Notes: generated from the letters alone by a model not told the origin. 64,000 nucleotides of DNA from Stenotrophomonas sp. NA06056 (GCF_013364355.1 NZ_CP054931.1:1612001-1676000); one strand, 5' to 3'; positions 35,001-44,393 are shown, numbered from the stretch's first letter. Numbers and translations are program-made.

Positions 35001-36053
35001 ATGTTCCGCAAGAAGGATGCAGGCAACAGCCCCAAGGTCGAGCAGTCGGTCGCCAAAGCGGTCAGCTACGAGATCACCGTGGCCGACATGGCCCGGCGCA
35101 GCGAGCGTCGTGCCTGGTGGGTCGCCACCGGCTCGTTGCTGATGTCGCTGGCGCTGGCCGGTGGCTACTACTACATGCTGCCGCTGAAGGAGAAAGTGCC
35201 GTTCCTGGTGATGGCCGATGCCTATACGGGTACGGCGACGGTTGCGCGCTTGCGCGGCACGTTCCAGGGCGAGACGATCACCAGCAACGAAGCGGTCAAC
35301 CGCAGCAACGTCGCCCAGTACGTGCTGGCACGTGAGTCGTACGACTCGGCGGTGATGGGCCTGCGCGACTGGGAGCTGGTGTTTGTGATGTCCAGCGGTC
35401 CTGTCGCCCAGAGCATGCGTCAGCGCTATGCCGGCAACAATCCGCAGAACCCGTTCGTGATGTACGGTCGCGAGAAAGCGATCCGGGTCAAGATCCTCAG
35501 CATCACCCCGCTGGGTACCGAGGCAAACGGCAGTTTCCGCGGCGCTTCGGTGCGCATCCAGCGCAGCCTGCTCGACAAGCGTAGTGGCGCGGCGACCTAT
35601 CTGGACAACCAGCTGGTGACGATGCGCTTCGAGTACAACCAGAACCTGGCGTTGTCCGAACAGGATCGTGTACTCAATCCGCTGGCCTTCCAGGTCACCG
35701 AATACCGCGTCGACAACGATTACGCACGTGGCGTGCCGGTGCCGGACGATGGCGCGATGCAGGCGCAGGCGCAGCAGGCCGCGCAGCAGGCCGCGCAGCA
35801 GGCACAGGGCATCTATGATCCGAACAACCCTGCCGCGGCAACCATGATTGATCCTGCAACGGGCCAACCTGTGGCAGTGCCAGTCAATGAGCAGGGGCAG
35901 CCGATGCAAGGCCAGCCCATGCAGGGGCAACCGATGCAAGGCCAGCCGATGCAGGGCCAGCCGATGCAGGGGCAACCGATGCAGCAGGGGCAGGCCATGC
36001 CGCCGGCGCCGAACAATTCCACCGGAAATGCTGATGGAGCAAGCAACCGATGA
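35001..36053 (+). CDS. virB8: T4SS inner-membrane protein VirB8
   Basis: A 350-residue bitopic protein. A cytoplasmic N-terminus is followed by one membrane helix (WWVATGSLLMSLALAGGYYYML) and the periplasmic NTF2-like domain (VPFLVMADAYTGTATVARL, ARESYDSAVMGLRDWELV, VRIQRSLLDKRSG). It is longer than the usual 230-240 residues because of a Gln/Pro-rich C-terminal extension that contains six exact GQPMQ repeats (35895-35984). The stop overlaps virB9 by four bases. Confidence 0.94.
   Translation: MFRKKDAGNSPKVEQSVAKAVSYEITVADMARRSERRAWWVATGSLLMSLALAGGYYYMLPLKEKVPFLVMADAYTGTATVARLRGTFQGETITSNEAVNRSNVAQYVLARESYDSAVMGLRDWELVFVMSSGPVAQSMRQRYAGNNPQNPFVMYGREKAIRVKILSITPLGTEANGSFRGASVRIQRSLLDKRSGAATYLDNQLVTMRFEYNQNLALSEQDRVLNPLAFQVTEYRVDNDYARGVPVPDDGAMQAQAQQAAQQAAQQAQGIYDPNNPAAATMIDPATGQPVAVPVNEQGQPMQGQPMQGQPMQGQPMQGQPMQGQPMQQGQAMPPAPNNSTGNADGASNR
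35895..35984 (+). repeat. Six 15-bp repeats in the 3' end of virB8
   Basis: Six consecutive GQPMQ codon blocks, with synonymous variation (GGG/GGC, CAG/CAA, CCG/CCC). In-frame gain or loss of 15-bp units would lengthen or shorten the periplasmic tail of VirB8. Confidence 0.95.
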
Positions 36054-36829
36054 GTAGTCGAAAAGTCAGGGGGAGCGCATTGGCGCTGCTGTCGTTGCTG
36101 TCGCTGGTGTTTTCCACCGCGGCGATGGCACAGGCGGTAGACCATTACGAGTATGAGAAGGACCGCATCTATCCGGTTCGCACCGGCCTGGGTCTGACCA
36201 CCCAGATCGAGCTGAGCCCGAACGAAAAGATCCTCGACTACAGCACCGGCTTCAGCAGCGGCTGGGAGCTGACCCGCCGCGAGAACGTGTTCTACATCAA
36301 GCCGAAAAACGTCGATGTCGACACCAACATGATGGTGCGCACCGAAACCCATTCGTACATCTTCGAACTGAAGGTGGTGGCGACCGATTGGCGCCAGCTC
36401 GAGCAGGCCCGTCGTGCCGGCGTGCAGTACAAGATCGCCTTCAGCTACCCGAACGACACCGTGTTCGGTGTTGCCCAGGAGGCCGTGGAGGAAGAGGCAC
36501 AGCCGCTGTTGAGCACGGAGTTGGCCAAGGATCGCCAGTACAACTTCAACTACTCCTATTCGACCAGCAAGGCGAAGAAGATGGGGTGGCTGATTCCGGT
36601 CAACGCGTACGACGATGGTCGTTTCACCTACCTGAAACTTCCGAACTCGCCGGAGTACAAGACCGGCATTTTCCCGGCCGTGTTCGGCCGTGAGAAAGAG
36701 TACGGCGAGGATTTCGTGGTCAACACCACCGTTGAAGGCAACACCTTGATCGTCCACGGGACCTACCCGTACCTGGTCATCCGCCACGGCGATTTCGTCG
36801 TTGGTCTGCGAAGGAACGTGAAGAAATGA
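36050..36829 (+). CDS. virB9: T4SS outer core protein VirB9
   Basis: A 259-residue periplasmic protein with a signal peptide ending at AMAQA. It shows the VirB9 beta-strand pattern: HYEYEKDRIYPVRTGLGLTTQIELSPNEKI, RENVFYIKPKNVDVDTNMMVRTETHSYIFEL, and the C-terminal FPAVFGREKEYGEDFVVNTTVEGNTLIVHGTYPYLVIRHGDFVVGLRR domain that contacts VirB7. It joins VirB7 and VirB10 in the outer membrane core complex. It overlaps virB8 and virB10 by four bases on each side. Confidence 0.95.
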   Translation: MSSRKVRGSALALLSLLSLVFSTAAMAQAVDHYEYEKDRIYPVRTGLGLTTQIELSPNEKILDYSTGFSSGWELTRRENVFYIKPKNVDVDTNMMVRTETHSYIFELKVVATDWRQLEQARRAGVQYKIAFSYPNDTVFGVAQEAVEEEAQPLLSTELAKDRQYNFNYSYSTSKAKKMGWLIPVNAYDDGRFTYLKLPNSPEYKTGIFPAVFGREKEYGEDFVVNTTVEGNTLIVHGTYPYLVIRHGDFVVGLRRNVKK

Positions 36830-38088
36830 GCCAGCAGAACACTCCCGGAAGCGATCCAAACAACGGGCGCGACGACGCTCAGAGCCCCTACGGCAACGTT
36901 TCTGGCGCTGCGCCCGAGGCGTCGTCCAATCCGTATTTCGGCAACACCCAGGCCGGCCCTGCGCCGGATCTGGACGCCGGTGCACCGCAGCTGCGCTCGT
37001 CTGAAGAACAGCGCCTGAACCGCAAGGCGCTGCTGTTCCTGGGCGGTATCGTGGTGCTGCTGGTGGCCATGGGCTTCCTGCTGTTCCGCAAGGGGCAGGA
37101 AGACAAGGATGCCCCGGCGGACGTCAACAAAACCGCGCGCGCAGTGACGCCTGAGCTGCCGACGGCTACACCACCGCCGCAGGCTGCTGCCGATCCGATC
37201 CAGATGGTGCCGCCGCTACCGCCGCCGCCGCCGATGGATTCCACCCCGCTGTTCGTTCCCCAGTCAGATTCGGCACGCGAGATGGACCGTGGCCCGACGT
37301 TGCTGGACCGCCGCATCGGCTCCGGGAGCGGGATGGGTGGTGGTGATGGACAGGATGGCAACGGGGGCAATGGCGGCCGCGGCATGGATGAGTACACCCG
37401 TGCCATGCTGGCCCAGCTGCCCAACAACCAGGCGGCGCCGGCAAAGGTCCGTCGCGGACCGGACGTGGAAGACGTGTCCAACGCCAGCTACATCCGCAGC
37501 CCGGATGCGCTGCTGGTGCGCGGCACCTATCTGCGCTGCGTGCTGGAAACCCGCATCATCACCGATATCGCCGGCTATACCTCCTGCCTGGTGACCGAGC
37601 CGGTCTATTCGATCAACGGCCGCAACCTGCTGCTGCCGAAGGGTTCGAAGATCTATGGTGCATACGGTGGCGGCCCAACCGGGAAGCGCGTGGAAGTCAT
37701 CTGGGATCGCATCACGACCCCGAACGGCATCGACGTGGCCATGTCGAGTCCTGGCGTGGACCAGCTGGGTGGCGCCGGTCATCCGGGTCAGTACAGCGCT
37801 CACTGGGGTAGTCGCATCGCGTCGGCCCTGATGATCAGCCTGATCGCTGACGCCTTCAAATACGCTGCCGCAGAGCACGGTCCGGAGTCGACCACCGTCG
37901 CCAGCAATGGCTTCGCTGTCCGCTCGCCCTATGAGAGCGCCACCGCACGCACCATGGAGCGTCTGGCCAATGAGGCCCTCAGCGAAGGTCGTCGTCCGCC
38001 GACTGTCACCATCAACCAGGGCACGATCGTGAATGTCTACGTCGCAAAGGACGTTGATTTCACCAGCGTGCTGAACCCGCGCCGGTAA
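36826..38088 (+). CDS. virB10: T4SS core protein VirB10
   Basis: A 420-residue protein spanning both membranes. The N-terminus is cytoplasmic and Asn/Pro-rich; a membrane helix lies at 68-87; a Pro-rich periplasmic region follows (ELPTATPPPQAA, PPLPPPPPMDS), then a Gly-rich linker (GSGSGMGGGDGQDGNGGNGG). The C-terminal domain has YLRCVLETRIITDIAGYTSCLV, GRNLLLPKGSKIYGAYGGGPTG and the antenna region before DAFKYAAAEHG, which forms the outer-membrane channel. Overlaps virB9 by four bases; 12 bp before virB11. Confidence 0.95.
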   Translation: MSQQNTPGSDPNNGRDDAQSPYGNVSGAAPEASSNPYFGNTQAGPAPDLDAGAPQLRSSEEQRLNRKALLFLGGIVVLLVAMGFLLFRKGQEDKDAPADVNKTARAVTPELPTATPPPQAAADPIQMVPPLPPPPPMDSTPLFVPQSDSAREMDRGPTLLDRRIGSGSGMGGGDGQDGNGGNGGRGMDEYTRAMLAQLPNNQAAPAKVRRGPDVEDVSNASYIRSPDALLVRGTYLRCVLETRIITDIAGYTSCLVTEPVYSINGRNLLLPKGSKIYGAYGGGPTGKRVEVIWDRITTPNGIDVAMSSPGVDQLGGAGHPGQYSAHWGSRIASALMISLIADAFKYAAAEHGPESTTVASNGFAVRSPYESATARTMERLANEALSEGRRPPTVTINQGTIVNVYVAKDVDFTSVLNPRR

Positions 38089-38100
38089 ACCAGAACGATC

Positions 38101-39144
38101 ATGGACGCCGAAGTGTCGCCCCTCGCCCTCGTCTCCAGCGATTTCCTGCGCTATCAGTACGAAGTGCTGGGCATCGCCGAGTACATGACTTCGCCTGACG
38201 TGACGGAAATCTGCATCAACCGTCCGGGCGAGCTGTACCTGGAGACGCGGGCAGGGTGGCAGCACGTGAGCGTGCCGAGCCTGACCTTCGAACGGGCCCG
38301 GCAGTTCTGCACCGCGGTGGTCAACGAGAGCAACACTGGTCAGCGCATTACCGATGCCGACCCGGTTGTGTCGCTGACCTTCCCGACCGGACAGCGTGCG
38401 CAGTTCGTGATTCCGCCGGCCTGCGACGCAGGCAAGGTGTCGATCACGATCCGTCTGCCGTCCAAACACACCAAGTCGCTCACCCAGTACCACGAGGATG
38501 GCTTCTTCAACCAGATCCTCGAGCAGGATGGTGGGGTCAGCGAGCAGGATCGCGAACTGCTGGAACTGCGGCATTCCCGCGAGTACGCTGAATTTTTCCG
38601 GCGTGCGGTGATGTACCGCAAGAACATCGTCGTCTCTGGCGCCACCGGTAGCGGCAAGACCACCTTCATGAAGGCGTTGGTCAACCATATCCCGGACAGC
38701 GAGCGCCTGGTCACCATCGAAGATGCGCGCGAACTGTTTCTGACCCAACCCAACGTCGTGCACCTGCTGTATTCCAAGGGCGGGCAGAGTGCCAGCAACG
38801 TGACGGCCAAAAGCTGCATGGAAGCCTGCCTGCGCATGAAGCCCGAACGCATCATCCTCGCCGAGCTGCGTGGCGATGAGGCGTTCTACTTCATCCGTAA
38901 CTGCGCGTCTGGTCACCCCGGCTCGATCACCAGCTGCCACGCCGGCAGCCCGGAGCAGACCTGGGACCAGCTGGCGCTGATGGTGAAGGCGTCGACCGAA
39001 GGTTCGGGTCTGGAGTTCAACGTCATCAAGCGTCTGCTGATGATGACCATCGACATCGTCGTGCATATCAAGGCGCATGCAGGCTCGCGCTATATCACCG
39101 GTATCGATTTCAATCCTGGGCGCGCCCAGGGGCAGGAGGGCTGA
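38101..39144 (+). CDS. virB11: T4SS traffic ATPase VirB11
   Basis: A 347-residue hexameric ATPase at the cytoplasmic face. The N-terminal domain (TSPDVTEICINRPGELYLETRAGW) is family specific. Walker A is GATGSGKTT (180-188), the Asp box is TIEDARELFL, Walker B is IILAELRGDEAF and the His box is GHPGSITSCHAGS. It powers pilus assembly and substrate transfer with VirB4 and VirD4. It sits 12 bp after virB10 and 3 bp before virB1. Confidence 0.96.
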   Translation: MDAEVSPLALVSSDFLRYQYEVLGIAEYMTSPDVTEICINRPGELYLETRAGWQHVSVPSLTFERARQFCTAVVNESNTGQRITDADPVVSLTFPTGQRAQFVIPPACDAGKVSITIRLPSKHTKSLTQYHEDGFFNQILEQDGGVSEQDRELLELRHSREYAEFFRRAVMYRKNIVVSGATGSGKTTFMKALVNHIPDSERLVTIEDARELFLTQPNVVHLLYSKGGQSASNVTAKSCMEACLRMKPERIILAELRGDEAFYFIRNCASGHPGSITSCHAGSPEQTWDQLALMVKASTEGSGLEFNVIKRLLMMTIDIVVHIKAHAGSRYITGIDFNPGRAQGQEG

Positions 39145-39147
39145 GCG

Positions 39148-40119
39148 ATGTTGCCAGGACTTGAAATGATGGCGTGCCCGGAGATGGCCGTCTCGATGGA
39201 CGTCATGCAGCACGTCATCAATGTGGAATCCTCGCGCAACCCCTACGCCATCGGCGTGGTCGGTGGTGCGCTTGCGCGCCAGCCCAAGGCGCTGGACGAA
39301 GCGCTTGCCACCGTGCGCATGCTGGAGGAAAAGGGGTACAACTTCTCCATCGGCCTGGCCCAGGTCAATCGCTACAACCTGGCCAAGTACGGCCTGGATT
39401 CGTACGAAAAGGCCTTCCAGCAGTGCCCGAACCTGCAGGCGGGTTCCCGCATCCTGGCCGAGTGCTACAAGCGCTCGGGCAAGGATTGGGGCAAGTCATT
39501 CAGTTGCTACTACTCGGGCAACTTCGAAACCGGCTTCCGCCATGGTTATGTGCAGAAAGTGTATGACTCGATCCGTCGTGGACAGCAGGTTGCCTCCAAT
39601 GGCGTTGCGCCGATCGACGTGATCAATCGTGGTGAGCGCCGTACCGTCAAGGTGGAGCATCACCCGCAACTGGCGTCTCCGGCACAGGCACGTATCGTCG
39701 CCCAGGCCAGTACCCCGGTGTATGTGCCGTCCAACGATCCGGCGCGAGCCTATACCGTCTATCCATCCGCCGGTGCGATGGCGCGCAGCAGTCTGGTCAA
39801 TCTTGCCGATCAGGCGCTGTCCCGCGTTGTGCTGGGTTCGGTGGACCGAATGATGCAGCCGGAAGGCCCGGCAGGCGCAGGCTATCCGCAGTCGCCGCAG
39901 CAGATTCCGCAGCAGAATCCGCAGGTCAGGCAGGGGCAGGGTGGGCCTGTCATGCCGCAGCAGCTTCCTGGAGCCGTCGCCGGCGACGATGCCCCGGTCA
40001 TGCTGCGCCCATGGAGCGAGCGGAACGCACCTGTGGCCGGAAACGGCAACGCATACAACGCGCCAGCGGCAGCGCCGGTGCAACAGATTCCCGCAGGGGA
40101 TGCGGCCTTCGTGTTCTGA
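39148..40119 (+). CDS. virB1: T4SS lytic transglycosylase VirB1
   Basis: A 323-residue protein. The N-terminal half is an SLT/VirB1 domain: MQHVINVESSRNPYAIGVVGG with the catalytic Glu in VES, GYNFSIGLAQVNRYNLAKYGL and CSYY-like FSCYYSGNF. It opens peptidoglycan so the channel can assemble. A cleavable signal peptide is not obvious at the short hydrophobic N-terminus. The C-terminal half is Pro/Gln-rich and low in complexity (PQSPQQIPQQNPQVRQGQGG). Position after virB11 is unlike the A. tumefaciens order but matches the xanthomonad layout. Confidence 0.92.
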   Translation: MLPGLEMMACPEMAVSMDVMQHVINVESSRNPYAIGVVGGALARQPKALDEALATVRMLEEKGYNFSIGLAQVNRYNLAKYGLDSYEKAFQQCPNLQAGSRILAECYKRSGKDWGKSFSCYYSGNFETGFRHGYVQKVYDSIRRGQQVASNGVAPIDVINRGERRTVKVEHHPQLASPAQARIVAQASTPVYVPSNDPARAYTVYPSAGAMARSSLVNLADQALSRVVLGSVDRMMQPEGPAGAGYPQSPQQIPQQNPQVRQGQGGPVMPQQLPGAVAGDDAPVMLRPWSERNAPVAGNGNAYNAPAAAPVQQIPAGDAAFVF

Positions 40120-40192
40120 CGAAGTCGTGGTACGGCCAGTCCCCCGGCTGGTCGATTCAGTTGTGTTAGTCCATCAACAAGGAAATCAATCC

Positions 40193-40609
40193 ATGAAGCG
40201 ATCCAATCTCGACCTCGTCCAGGCCCAGCGCACGCTGAAGACCCTGCTGATGGCCACCTTCTTTGCTGGCGCCGTGTTTGCTCCGCAGGTGTTTGCGTCC
40301 GGTCCCACCGATTTCGGTGGCACCGACGAAAAGGTCTGCGGCTTCTTCAGCAACATCAATGGCCTACTGAATATCGCCTCGATCGCCGTAGTGACCATCG
40401 CGGTCATCTTCGCCGGCTACCAGATTGCGTTCGCGCACAAGCGCATCTCTGACGTCGCGTCAATCCTGATCGGTGGCGTCCTGATCGGTGCCGCTGGTCA
40501 GATCGCGCGCATGCTGTTGGGTGAAGGCAGCGACGGTAAGTGCGGTGGCGGTGCGGCCGGCGGCATGGCCCTCCACATCCAGAACGCCATCCAGTACTAC
40601 AGTGCATAA
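40193..40609 (+). CDS. virB2: T4SS major pilin VirB2
   Basis: A 138-residue prepilin with ATG after AAGGAAA. The long signal peptide ends at QVFASG. The mature pilin has two hydrophobic helices (NGLLNIASIAVVTIAVIFAGYQIAF and VASILIGGVLIGAAGQIARMLL) separated by a short basic loop (AHKRISD), the VirB2 signature. The C-terminus is glycine rich with two cysteines in the mature region (KVCGFF, DGKCGGG). It polymerises into the pilus. Overlaps the virB3 start by eight bases. Confidence 0.92.
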   Translation: MKRSNLDLVQAQRTLKTLLMATFFAGAVFAPQVFASGPTDFGGTDEKVCGFFSNINGLLNIASIAVVTIAVIFAGYQIAFAHKRISDVASILIGGVLIGAAGQIARMLLGEGSDGKCGGGAAGGMALHIQNAIQYYSA

Positions 40610-40910
40610 GAACGTTCTGTTCCGGGGTTGCACACGCCCAGCGATGTTTCTGGGCGTTCCCTACCTGCCGTTCTTTATGGTGGCCGGCGGGTTGCTGCTC
40701 TTGAGCATGTACACGAACTTCTGGTTCCTGCTGACCATTCCGGTGGCCATCTTCATCATGCGTCAGATGGCCAAGCGTGACGAAATGATCTTCCGGCTGC
40801 TGGGCCTGAGGCTGATGTTCAAGCTCCGGGTTCGCAACGTGCAGGAACACGAAGGAATGTGGGTGTTCAACCCGAATCACTACCGCAACAAGCCAGCCCG
40901 AATGGATTGA
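40602..40910 (+). CDS. virB3: T4SS inner-membrane protein VirB3
   Basis: A 102-residue protein. I take the GTG at 40602 as start because it gives the conserved N-terminal motif LFRGCTRPAMFLGVP; the first ATG at 40644 would cut into it. Two hydrophobic segments follow (LPFFMVAGGLLLLSMY and FWFLLTIPVAIFIMRQM), then a cytoplasmic tail ending WVFNPNHYRNKPARMD. VirB3 works with VirB4 at the base of the machine. It overlaps virB2 by eight bases. Confidence 0.9.
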   Translation: MHKNVLFRGCTRPAMFLGVPYLPFFMVAGGLLLLSMYTNFWFLLTIPVAIFIMRQMAKRDEMIFRLLGLRLMFKLRVRNVQEHEGMWVFNPNHYRNKPARMD

Positions 40911-40921
40911 GGGCTGGATCG

Positions 40922-40952
40922 GACAAGGTGGGCGTCAGACGCCCACCTCGTC
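40922..40952 (+). other. Strong intercistronic hairpin between virB3 and virB4
   Basis: GACAAGGTGGGCGT-cag-ACGCCCACCTCGTC: 14-base arms with one mismatch and a 3-base loop in the 84-bp virB3-virB4 gap. No T run follows, so it is more likely an mRNA stability or processing element, or an attenuator, than a full terminator. Confidence 0.75.
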
Positions 40953-40994
40953 CACTCCGAATCTTCGTCGGCAGTACCCTTTGGAAGCAGTCGC

Positions 40995-43442
40995 ATGTTC
41001 AGCCCAGATACGTCCATCAGCGAATTCATTCCTCTGTCCTCGCATGTAGCCCCGAACGTGGTGAAGACCACGGGCGGCGATTATCTGTTGACCTGGCACC
41101 TGGAAGGGTTGCCGTTCGTGGGGCGCGAAGAATGGGAGCTGGAGCATCGGCACAACACCTTCAATCGGTTGCTGCAGACGCTGCGCGCGCCGGATTTCGT
41201 CAACGTCGCCTTCTGGGTGCATGACATCCGCCGTCGCCGCACGTTGAAGGGCAAGAGCAGCTACAAGCAGCGCTTCAACCAGGACGTGTCCGACCAGTAC
41301 ATGGGCATGCTTTCCTCGCAGCGCATCATGCAGAACGAGCTGTACCTGACCATGCTCTACCGGCCGGTAGTGGCCGGCAAGCGCTTCGTGGAGAAGTCGG
41401 CCAACGTCGACAAGCTCCGCGCCGAGCAGGAACAGGCCGTCGAGAAGCTGATGGAACTGGCTGGCAACGTCGAAGCCGTCATCCGCGACTACGCGCCGTA
41501 CCGCCTGGGCATGTACGAAGCCAAGAACGGCGTGGTGTTCTCCGAGACCCTGGAGCTCTTCGGCTACTTGATCAATCGCATCGATGAGCCCGTGCCGGTG
41601 CTGTCGGCACCAGTGAAGGACTACCTGCCGGTCAGCCGGCACATGTTCTCGGCCAAGACCGGTGACTTCGTGATCAACACGCCCAACGGCGTCAATCACT
41701 TCGGCGCTATCCTCAACATCAAGGAGTATGCCGAGGGCACCTACCCGGGCATCCTCAACGGACTGAAGTATCTGGACTTCGAGTACGTCATCACCCATTC
41801 GTTCAGCCCGATGGGGCGCCAGGACGCGCTGAAGGTGCTCGACCGCACCAAAGGCATGATGATTTCCTCCGGCGACAAGGCCGTCAGCCAGATCGTCGAG
41901 CTTGACCAGGCGATGGATCATCTGTCTTCGGGCAACTTCGTACTGGGCGAGTACCACTTCATCATGGCGGTCTATGGTGACAGCCAGGCCAAGCTGTCGC
42001 AGAACGTGGCTACCACCCGTGCCGAGCTGTCCAATGCCGGCTTCGTGACCACCAAGGAAGACTTGGCTGTCACCTCGTCGTTCTATTCGCAGATTCCGGC
42101 CAACTGGCGCTTCCGTACCCGTCTGGCCAACGTCAGCTCGCTGAACTTCCTCGGCCTGTCGCCGCTGCACAACTTCGCCACCGGCAAGCAGCACAACAAT
42201 CCGTGGGGCGACTGCGTCACCACGCTGCAGACGACCAACGGCCAGCCGTACTACTTCAACTTCCATGCCACCCACCCGTCGGAAAACTCGCTGGGTGAAA
42301 AGGCGATCGCCAACACCATGGTGATCGGTAAGTCGGGTACCGGTAAGACCGCACTGATCAACTTCCTGCTCAGCCAGGTGCAGAAGTACGAACCGTCGCC
42401 GACCATCTTCTTCTTCGACAAGGACCGCGGCGCGGAGATCTTCGTTCGCGCTTGTGGTGGCAACTATCTGGCCCTGGAGAACGGCGCGCCGACCGGCTTC
42501 AATCCGTTCCAGTGCGAGAACAACGAAAGCAATGTGCAGTTCCTGGCCGACCTGATCAAGGTGCTGGCAGGCAAGCGCGAATACAGCTCCCGCGAAGAAG
42601 AGGATATCTACCGCGCGGTGGAGAGCATGCTCGATACGCCGATGCATCTGCGCAGCATGACCAATTTCCAGAAGAGCCTGCCCAACATGGGCGACGACGG
42701 CCTGTACGCGCGCATGCGCCGCTGGACCTCGGGCAACTCGCTGGGCTGGGTATTCGACAACCCGGTGGATACCGTGGACCTGAGCAAGGCCAACATCATC
42801 GGTTTCGACTACACCGACATCATCGACAACCCCGAAGTGCGCGTGCCGGTCATCAACTACCTGCTGCACCGTCTGGAGTCGCTGATCGACGGTCGTCCGT
42901 TGATCTACGTAATGGACGAATTCTGGAAGATTCTGGACGGTGAGGGTGGCCTGAAGGAATTCGCCAAGAACAAGCAGAAGACCATCCGTAAGCAGAATGG
43001 CCTGGGCATTTTCGCGACGCAGAGCCCGGAGGACGCGCTGAAGAGCGATATCTCCGCGGCGCTTATCGAGCAGACTGCCACGTTGATCCTGCTTCCGAAC
43101 CCGAACGCCAGCAAGAGCGACTACATGGACGGCCTGAAGCTGACCGAGGCCGAGTTCAAGGTGGTCACCGCCTTGGATGAGCGCTCGCGCTGTTTCCTGG
43201 TCAAGCAGGGTCACGCGTCCAGCGTATGCCAGCTCAACCTGCGCGGGATGGACGACATTCTGTCGGTGATCTCGGCGTCCACTGACAACATCGACATCAT
43301 GCATCGCGTATTGCAGACGGCTGCGGTACGCGCACGGGTGACGGTGGATGAGCTGACGCCGGAACAGTGGCTTGAAGATTTCTACAAGAATCGAAAGGGC
43401 TCGGGCAAGGCGGCTGTCGCAGAGCGCGACACTGTTACCTGA
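40995..43442 (+). CDS. virB4: T4SS ATPase VirB4
   Basis: An 815-residue ATPase, the usual size. The N-terminal CagE/VirB4 domain includes TWHLEGLPFVGREEWELEHRHN and LYLTMLYRPV. Walker A is GKSGTGKT (445-452), and Walker B is IYVMDEFWK with Asp641 and Glu642. Further conserved parts are FFFDKDRGAEIFVRACGGNY and IFATQSPEDAL. It energises pilus assembly and substrate transfer at the inner membrane. Preceded by a strong hairpin; followed 52 bp later by virB5. Confidence 0.96.
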   Translation: MFSPDTSISEFIPLSSHVAPNVVKTTGGDYLLTWHLEGLPFVGREEWELEHRHNTFNRLLQTLRAPDFVNVAFWVHDIRRRRTLKGKSSYKQRFNQDVSDQYMGMLSSQRIMQNELYLTMLYRPVVAGKRFVEKSANVDKLRAEQEQAVEKLMELAGNVEAVIRDYAPYRLGMYEAKNGVVFSETLELFGYLINRIDEPVPVLSAPVKDYLPVSRHMFSAKTGDFVINTPNGVNHFGAILNIKEYAEGTYPGILNGLKYLDFEYVITHSFSPMGRQDALKVLDRTKGMMISSGDKAVSQIVELDQAMDHLSSGNFVLGEYHFIMAVYGDSQAKLSQNVATTRAELSNAGFVTTKEDLAVTSSFYSQIPANWRFRTRLANVSSLNFLGLSPLHNFATGKQHNNPWGDCVTTLQTTNGQPYYFNFHATHPSENSLGEKAIANTMVIGKSGTGKTALINFLLSQVQKYEPSPTIFFFDKDRGAEIFVRACGGNYLALENGAPTGFNPFQCENNESNVQFLADLIKVLAGKREYSSREEEDIYRAVESMLDTPMHLRSMTNFQKSLPNMGDDGLYARMRRWTSGNSLGWVFDNPVDTVDLSKANIIGFDYTDIIDNPEVRVPVINYLLHRLESLIDGRPLIYVMDEFWKILDGEGGLKEFAKNKQKTIRKQNGLGIFATQSPEDALKSDISAALIEQTATLILLPNPNASKSDYMDGLKLTEAEFKVVTALDERSRCFLVKQGHASSVCQLNLRGMDDILSVISASTDNIDIMHRVLQTAAVRARVTVDELTPEQWLEDFYKNRKGSGKAAVAERDTVT

Positions 43443-43494
43443 TCCGCGAGACGGCCTGCCCGAAGACTACGAGTTCCGATCAATGGAGACTGAT

Positions 43495-44310
43495 ATGAAC
43501 AATACCAAGCAAGCTTCCTCGCCCCGCCGCCGCGCGCCCCGTCTTGCAGCGATGACCGTGGCAGCCATGATGGCGCTCAGCACCGCCAATGTCAGCGCCT
43601 GGATTCCCGTGCAGGAGACCGGTACCAGCCTTATCCAGCACCTGCTCAATCAGATCAACACCTACAAGACCGAGGCGACCGCCTACGCGGCCAAAGCGCA
43701 GGACGCGGTCGAGTACGCCGAGCAGAACACCCGCTGGATCCGCACGCTGGAGCAGTATCGCCAGGCGCTGATCCAGGTGCAGGCGGCGGTGAACAGCTTC
43801 GGCATGCCCGACAGCGCGCCGCTGGTGCCGGTGGCGCCGAACTATCTGGTTGCCGAAACCTGCGGCAAGGCGCTGGACTTCAGCCTGGAGTCCGCCTTCA
43901 AGGTGTTCGTGTTCAATCCGCAGGCGGATGTGAAGGAGCAGCAGATGCAGATCTGCGTCAACATCCGGATGATGCAGAACCGCAAGTACAACGACGCGAT
44001 CGATTTCCTGACCCAGACCGTTCCGCGCATCAACAACTCCTTGACCCGCATCCTCAAGATCCGCCTGACCAACAACGATCAGGGCACCGTCCAGGGTGCC
44101 GACAGCGAATCGATCCGCACCGCCAATGACATTGCCGCACTTGCCCAGAGCTGGGAAGCACGGATGAAATCCTATGATGCCTATATCGAGGTCATGGAGG
44201 CCAACCAGAAGGTGGTGGCACAGGCCGCATTGAAGGGGGACCCGACCAAGCAGCTGATCAGCGACATGGTCAAGACCACCGCGCTGAAGGGCGCGCTCAG
44301 CGTCAAATGA
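43495..44310 (+). CDS. virB5: T4SS minor pilin VirB5
   Basis: A 271-residue exported protein, start chosen at MNNTKQASS because GGAG lies nine bases upstream; METD at 43483 is an alternative. The signal peptide ends at NVSAW. The mature protein is helical (SLIQHLLNQINTYKTEATAYAAKAQDAVEYAEQNTRWIRTLEQYRQAL) as in VirB5/TraC pilus-tip proteins. Two cysteines (AETCGKAL, QICVNIRM) may pair. Located between virB4 and virB6 as in related clusters. Confidence 0.9.
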   Translation: MNNTKQASSPRRRAPRLAAMTVAAMMALSTANVSAWIPVQETGTSLIQHLLNQINTYKTEATAYAAKAQDAVEYAEQNTRWIRTLEQYRQALIQVQAAVNSFGMPDSAPLVPVAPNYLVAETCGKALDFSLESAFKVFVFNPQADVKEQQMQICVNIRMMQNRKYNDAIDFLTQTVPRINNSLTRILKIRLTNNDQGTVQGADSESIRTANDIAALAQSWEARMKSYDAYIEVMEANQKVVAQAALKGDPTKQLISDMVKTTALKGALSVK

Positions 44311-44393
44311 TTGCAGGCCGCTAGTACGTAGACAGGCGCTGCAAAGCGATGCGGCGTTTTTTGCAGTAACGGAATTACCAAGGGATTGTGGAA

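Noticed and set aside
37264..39213. 649-residue minus-strand frame opposite virB10 and virB11
   Set aside because: It spans two well-defined genes on the other strand and has antisense composition.
40935..43304. 789-residue minus-strand frame opposite virB4
   Set aside because: Antisense of virB4 with His/Val/Gln-rich shadow composition; virB4 has all ATPase motifs.
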